Origin: Roseibium alexandrii DFL-11
GTDB lineage: Bacteria; Pseudomonadota; Alphaproteobacteria; Rhizobiales; Stappiaceae
Direction: 5' to 3'
Length of the DNA: 64,000 bases
NCBI RefSeq assembly: GCF_000158095.2
Contig: NZ_CM011002.1
Coordinates: forward strand, 5,236,257-5,300,256
A model generated the notes under the pieces. The model worked only from the letters and a program-made list of their open reading frames with translations, did not search any database and was not told the origin of the DNA. Each line of letters starts with the position of its first letter. The first letter of the stretch is position 1. Shown here in pieces: positions 60,833-64,000 of this stretch. The position numbers and the translations under genes are program-made.

Positions 60833-62302
60833 ATGAAAGTACCAGAACTGCTCGAAGGTGTCTGTGACCTGGACCGGTCATCGTCTGTTCCACTAAGCCA
60901 GCAGATTTACAGAGCGTTGCGCGAGGCGGTCGGGCAGGGGCGCTTGAAAGCGGGCATGCGTTTGCCATCGTCCCGCAGTTTTGCGCAGCAGCAAGGTATC
61001 TCGCGGAACACGGTCAACACGGCCTATGAGCTGTTAAAGGCAGAAGGGATCGTAGAGGTGAGCGTAGGCGTTGCGCCAGTGATTGTTGGCGGCACCTTAC
61101 CTGAAGGCGCCAAAATACAAAGCGTCAACACTGTGCCTCCGCGCGGACTTTCCAAACGGGGGAACCAGCTCGCGAGGAACCTGCGTGGCGACAGCTGGGG
61201 TCAGCGCCATGAAGCGCTGCAGCCGGGTGCGCCTGCATTGGATATCTTTCCCTATGAAAACTGGGCACGTTGTTTGCGCAGAGCTGTGAGAACGGTTCGG
61301 TCAACCGATCTGCTCTATCAGCATCCATCAGGCTATCCTCCGTTGAAAGCGATCCTTGCGGATTATCTTGCAAGTGAGCGCGGTGTCCGTGCCACACCGG
61401 ACCAGATCCTGATCGTTCCATCAATGCAGGCGGCGCTCGCGGGCATTTCCCAGGCACTCTCGGATCCTGGCGATACAGCTTGGATTGAGGATCCGGGCTA
61501 TATGGGCGCGCGGACGGCCTTTCATGGGGCAGGATTGAATATCCGGGGTTTGCCGGTGGATGAGTATGGGGTCCTGCCGGATGGCCTCCAGAAGGACAGC
61601 CCACACCCGAGGCTGATTTACGTCACACCGTCCCATCAGTATCCGTTCGGGGCCCGGTTGCCGCTCGCCCGGCGGCTCGCCTTGATCGAGAACGCTTCCC
61701 GAATGGGCGCGACAATTCTCGAAGACGATTACGACAGCGAGTTTCTGTTCGAAGGCCGCCCGGTTGCCGCTCTTCAAGGGCTCGCAGGTGGTGGAGAGGT
61801 GATCTATCTCGGCACCTTCTCAAAGAGCCTGTTGCCTGGGCTGCGGGTGTCTTATGCCGTTGTGCCGGAGGACCTTTGTGGTCCGTTAGCCGGAGTTTTC
61901 CGGAACATGGGGCAACTGGCCAATGTGCATGCCCAGATCGCGCTCGCCGACTTCATCGACAGCGGACATTACCGGGCGCACCTGAAACGTATCCGGTCCG
62001 TCTACCAGCAACGGGGCAACGACCTTGTCGCGGCGCTTAAAGAAGTGCTGGGCAATGCAGTGTCAGTCGAGCCGCCGCTCGGCAACGTGCAGGTGACTGT
62101 CCGCTTTAACGAAGACTTGGATGATCGGAATGTTGCGCGCGGCATGCAAGCCCGCCGTTTTTCCGTGTCACCGTTGTCCGTCTGTTATCTGGACGCAGCA
62201 CCTGAGCCTGGATTGATTATCGGATTTGCCGGGGCAACGGAGGATCAAATTCGCGGCGGTGTTCGGGCTCTCTCCGACCTGTTGAGCGCGCGCCTAAACT
62301 GA
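60833..62302 (+). CDS. MocR/PdxR-type GntR regulator with aminotransferase domain
   Basis: A 489-residue protein. N-terminal GntR winged helix (about 15-85): PLSQQIYRALREAVGQGRLK and SRNTVNTAYELLKAEG. Then a fold-I aminotransferase-like domain (about 120-489) with the PLP lysine Lys331 in GTFSKSLLPGLRVSY and DDYDSEF. This is the MocR family layout; PdxR regulates PLP synthesis. It is divergent from a PNPOx-like gene, so it probably controls that gene in response to PLP. Confidence 0.92.
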   Translation: MKVPELLEGVCDLDRSSSVPLSQQIYRALREAVGQGRLKAGMRLPSSRSFAQQQGISRNTVNTAYELLKAEGIVEVSVGVAPVIVGGTLPEGAKIQSVNTVPPRGLSKRGNQLARNLRGDSWGQRHEALQPGAPALDIFPYENWARCLRRAVRTVRSTDLLYQHPSGYPPLKAILADYLASERGVRATPDQILIVPSMQAALAGISQALSDPGDTAWIEDPGYMGARTAFHGAGLNIRGLPVDEYGVLPDGLQKDSPHPRLIYVTPSHQYPFGARLPLARRLALIENASRMGATILEDDYDSEFLFEGRPVAALQGLAGGGEVIYLGTFSKSLLPGLRVSYAVVPEDLCGPLAGVFRNMGQLANVHAQIALADFIDSGHYRAHLKRIRSVYQQRGNDLVAALKEVLGNAVSVEPPLGNVQVTVRFNEDLDDRNVARGMQARRFSVSPLSVCYLDAAPEPGLIIGFAGATEDQIRGGVRALSDLLSARLN

Positions 62303-62321
62303 AGCCTGATCGGATATGTGG

Positions 62322-63938
62322 TCAGGTTTGGTCCAACTCCATCTCCATCTCAAGACGCGCTTCGGTCTTGGGAGCTTCGCTGTTCCTTCCGTCCACGAGA
62401 TGCACCGAGATCCGCCATAAATGGTAGGTTGTACGATGCAGCCAGCGGATGCTGTCGACGCGGGCGATGGCCTCTTCCAGACCAACCTGATCGTTGGCGG
62501 CCTGGTTCAAGGTATTTTCCCGGGTCAGCCGGCGTTCTTCTCTAAATGCTTGCCGAAGCGCATCAAACTCAGTGGGAAGGGCAGGGCTACCGTCAGCCTC
62601 AACGAAACGTCCCGCAAGGCCGGAAAGTTGATGCCCGAACCGAGTGAGGTGCTCTGTTGTTTGGATCGTCTCGATCCGGTCGCTCTGGCGGAGCCGGTCG
62701 GTCAGCCGGTCCATATGGTCGAGTGCGTGCAAAAGGTGAATGTGGTCTGCATTGGCAGCGGGATCGTCCGGCCCTGTTTTGATGCGATCCAAATAGGACC
62801 GGAGGGATGTGTTCGTCTGCTCAAATGCATCAGGGGAAACGAGTGGGATTCCTTCTGGCTTTGCCCGAAGTACATCTGAGACTGCTCCGAAAAGCAGTTT
62901 TGCCTGATCTTGCACGGCTGCGCGCGCTGCATCCAAAGCGGCTTGCGGATATTTTAAGAGGCGATCGTCCAACCGCTCGGCCGGGTCTGCTCCCTTGGAC
63001 GGGATCAGCCATATGATCAAACGTGCGAAATGCTTTGTAACGCCAACGACGGCCAGTACTCCGATTAGGTTAAACACGGTGTGAAAGCCGACCAGCGCAA
63101 TCTGGGGGTCAAGGTGCGGCCCGGCAGCCGCGTAGAGCCAGCCGAGCGGAACAAGGAGGCAAAACGCTATCAAACCGGTCATCAGATTATAAACGACATG
63201 CGCAAACCCTGTGCGGCGGGATGCAACCGATCCGCCGACGGTTGCAAGCGCTGCAGTCGCTGTTGTTCCAACGTCCATACCAATGACAAGAGCCGCAGCC
63301 TGCGGGAAGGAAATTGCTCCAACCGTCAGGGCTGCCAGTGCTGTTGCAACACCGGCGCTTGAGGATTGGGTGATGAGCGTGATCACCACTCCGATCAGAA
63401 CCAGTTGAAGCCGGCCAAGGAACGTATCGCCGGGAAAATCATCCGGAGTGATCCGGCCCTCCAGAATAGAAAAGCCCTGCGTCAATGTATCTATGCCGAC
63501 GAACAGGAGGCCAAACCCGGCGATCGCCAGGCCGAACGGTTGCCAGCGGCCGCGGCCGAACAGTTGCAAAAGAACACCAAAAAAGATCAACGGCTGGGCC
63601 AGCAGGCCGATCTTGAGTTTGAAGCCGAGGAGGGCGACCATCCAGCCCGTAATCGTCGTGCCGATGTTTGCCCCGAAAATGACCCCAAGGGCCTGCGGAA
63701 ATGTCATCAATCCCGCACTGACGAAACCGACTGTCGCGACAGTGGTTGCGCTGGACGACTGTAACAAGGCTGTTGCCAATGCGCCGGAAAGGGCACCGGT
63801 TGCGGGTGTTCTGGTTGAATTTTGAATGTACTGGCGGAGCCGGTTTCCCGCGAGCTGCCGCAATCCCCGGGTCATAAGGTGCATGCCCAGCAGAAACAGG
63901 CCGAGCCCACCAAAGATTGTTATTACGGATTGGATCAT
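62322..63938 (-). CDS. Na/Pi-cotransporter family protein with PhoU-like C-terminus
   Basis: A 538-residue protein of the NptA/PNaS family. Two related membrane halves (about 1-165 and 175-300) each have the QSSSA-type signature: ALLQSSSATTVATVGFVSAG and LITQSSSAGVATALAA. A cytosolic PhoU-like helical C-terminus follows (about 340-538). It probably moves phosphate with sodium. Its start at 63938 is just inside the window; upstream is not seen beyond 64000. Confidence 0.92.
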   Translation of the reverse strand: MIQSVITIFGGLGLFLLGMHLMTRGLRQLAGNRLRQYIQNSTRTPATGALSGALATALLQSSSATTVATVGFVSAGLMTFPQALGVIFGANIGTTITGWMVALLGFKLKIGLLAQPLIFFGVLLQLFGRGRWQPFGLAIAGFGLLFVGIDTLTQGFSILEGRITPDDFPGDTFLGRLQLVLIGVVITLITQSSSAGVATALAALTVGAISFPQAAALVIGMDVGTTATAALATVGGSVASRRTGFAHVVYNLMTGLIAFCLLVPLGWLYAAAGPHLDPQIALVGFHTVFNLIGVLAVVGVTKHFARLIIWLIPSKGADPAERLDDRLLKYPQAALDAARAAVQDQAKLLFGAVSDVLRAKPEGIPLVSPDAFEQTNTSLRSYLDRIKTGPDDPAANADHIHLLHALDHMDRLTDRLRQSDRIETIQTTEHLTRFGHQLSGLAGRFVEADGSPALPTEFDALRQAFREERRLTRENTLNQAANDQVGLEEAIARVDSIRWLHRTTYHLWRISVHLVDGRNSEAPKTEARLEMEMELDQT

Positions 63939-64000
63939 GTCCCGAATTTAGGAGCAACTCGAGCCGATCGACATCTGAAGTTATACCTACACGTCCTGCG

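Noticed and set aside
1..64000. CRISPR array, rRNA operon, insertion sequence or prophage
   Set aside because: No regularly spaced repeats, no rRNA-like sequence, and no transposase, integrase or phage structural gene was seen on either strand.

Overview
The window looks like a stretch of chromosome from an alphaproteobacterium of the Hyphomicrobiales, most like the marine Stappiaceae (Roseibium/Labrenzia type). This rests on the gene families seen: a GlpVSTPQ-type glycerol ABC transporter with a DUF2160 protein, a BA14K-family protein, DUF2336, HugZ, an AruH/AruI arginine transaminase pathway, a DUF4212/VC_2705-type symporter and TRAP transporters. It is an inference from protein character, not from a marker gene. 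I see no phage, insertion sequence, CRISPR array or rRNA. There is one tRNA with anticodon CAT.

Layout, left to right. 0-8 kb: the 3' end of a sarcosine-oxidase-like flavoenzyme, the polyamine pair speD-speE (reverse), a GNAT acetyltransferase, two orphan family-3 solute-binding proteins, a SIMPL-domain periplasmic protein, an AI-2E/PerM-type membrane protein and an LpxO-like beta-hydroxylase. 8-12 kb: tRNA-CAT, a LysR regulator divergent from a cupin gene that carries a frameshift, and a membrane class III nucleotide cyclase. 12-20 kb: a basic-amino-acid ABC transporter operon ending in an M20 amidohydrolase, divergent from a TetR regulator, an arginine-type aminotransferase and a 2-ketoarginine decarboxylase. 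Together these read as an arginine uptake and transamination module. 20.5-26.5 kb: DUF4212, an acetate-type symporter, a cNMP/CBS/nucleotidyltransferase (DUF294) protein, a small membrane protein and a membrane-bound DnaQ-type exonuclease. 27-33 kb: the glycerol ABC transporter glpV-S-T-P-Q plus DUF2160.

33-44.6 kb: a BlaI/BlaR1-like pair, an azoreductase, a 27-residue membrane protein candidate, a DUF2336 protein, a LysE exporter, an extensin-like protein, an ornithine/lysine-type decarboxylase, a BA14K protein, HugZ, a chemoreceptor and a Tim44-like protein. 44.8-53.7 kb: a fused HyuA-HyuB 5-oxoprolinase, a GT87 membrane glycosyltransferase, and a DctP-DctQ-DctM TRAP transporter with a MarR-type regulator. 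A nearly identical TTTATCGATAAA-type palindrome lies upstream of both the oxoprolinase and the TRAP operon, which suggests one regulon for uptake and hydrolysis of a cyclic amide such as 5-oxoproline or a hydantoin. 53.8-64 kb: arsR-arsC-arsH without an efflux pump gene, a GGDEF-EAL protein, a TerB-DnaJ protein overlapping a peptidoglycan amidase, a lytic transglycosylase, a flavin/PLP-binding-fold protein divergent from a MocR regulator, and a Na/Pi cotransporter.

The points most worth a second look are the shared palindrome linking the oxoprolinase to the TRAP operon, the symporter cluster that carries what looks like a nucleotide-signalling module, the arginine module with tandem operator-like repeats, the frameshifted cupin gene, and the small membrane ORF at 35617-35700.
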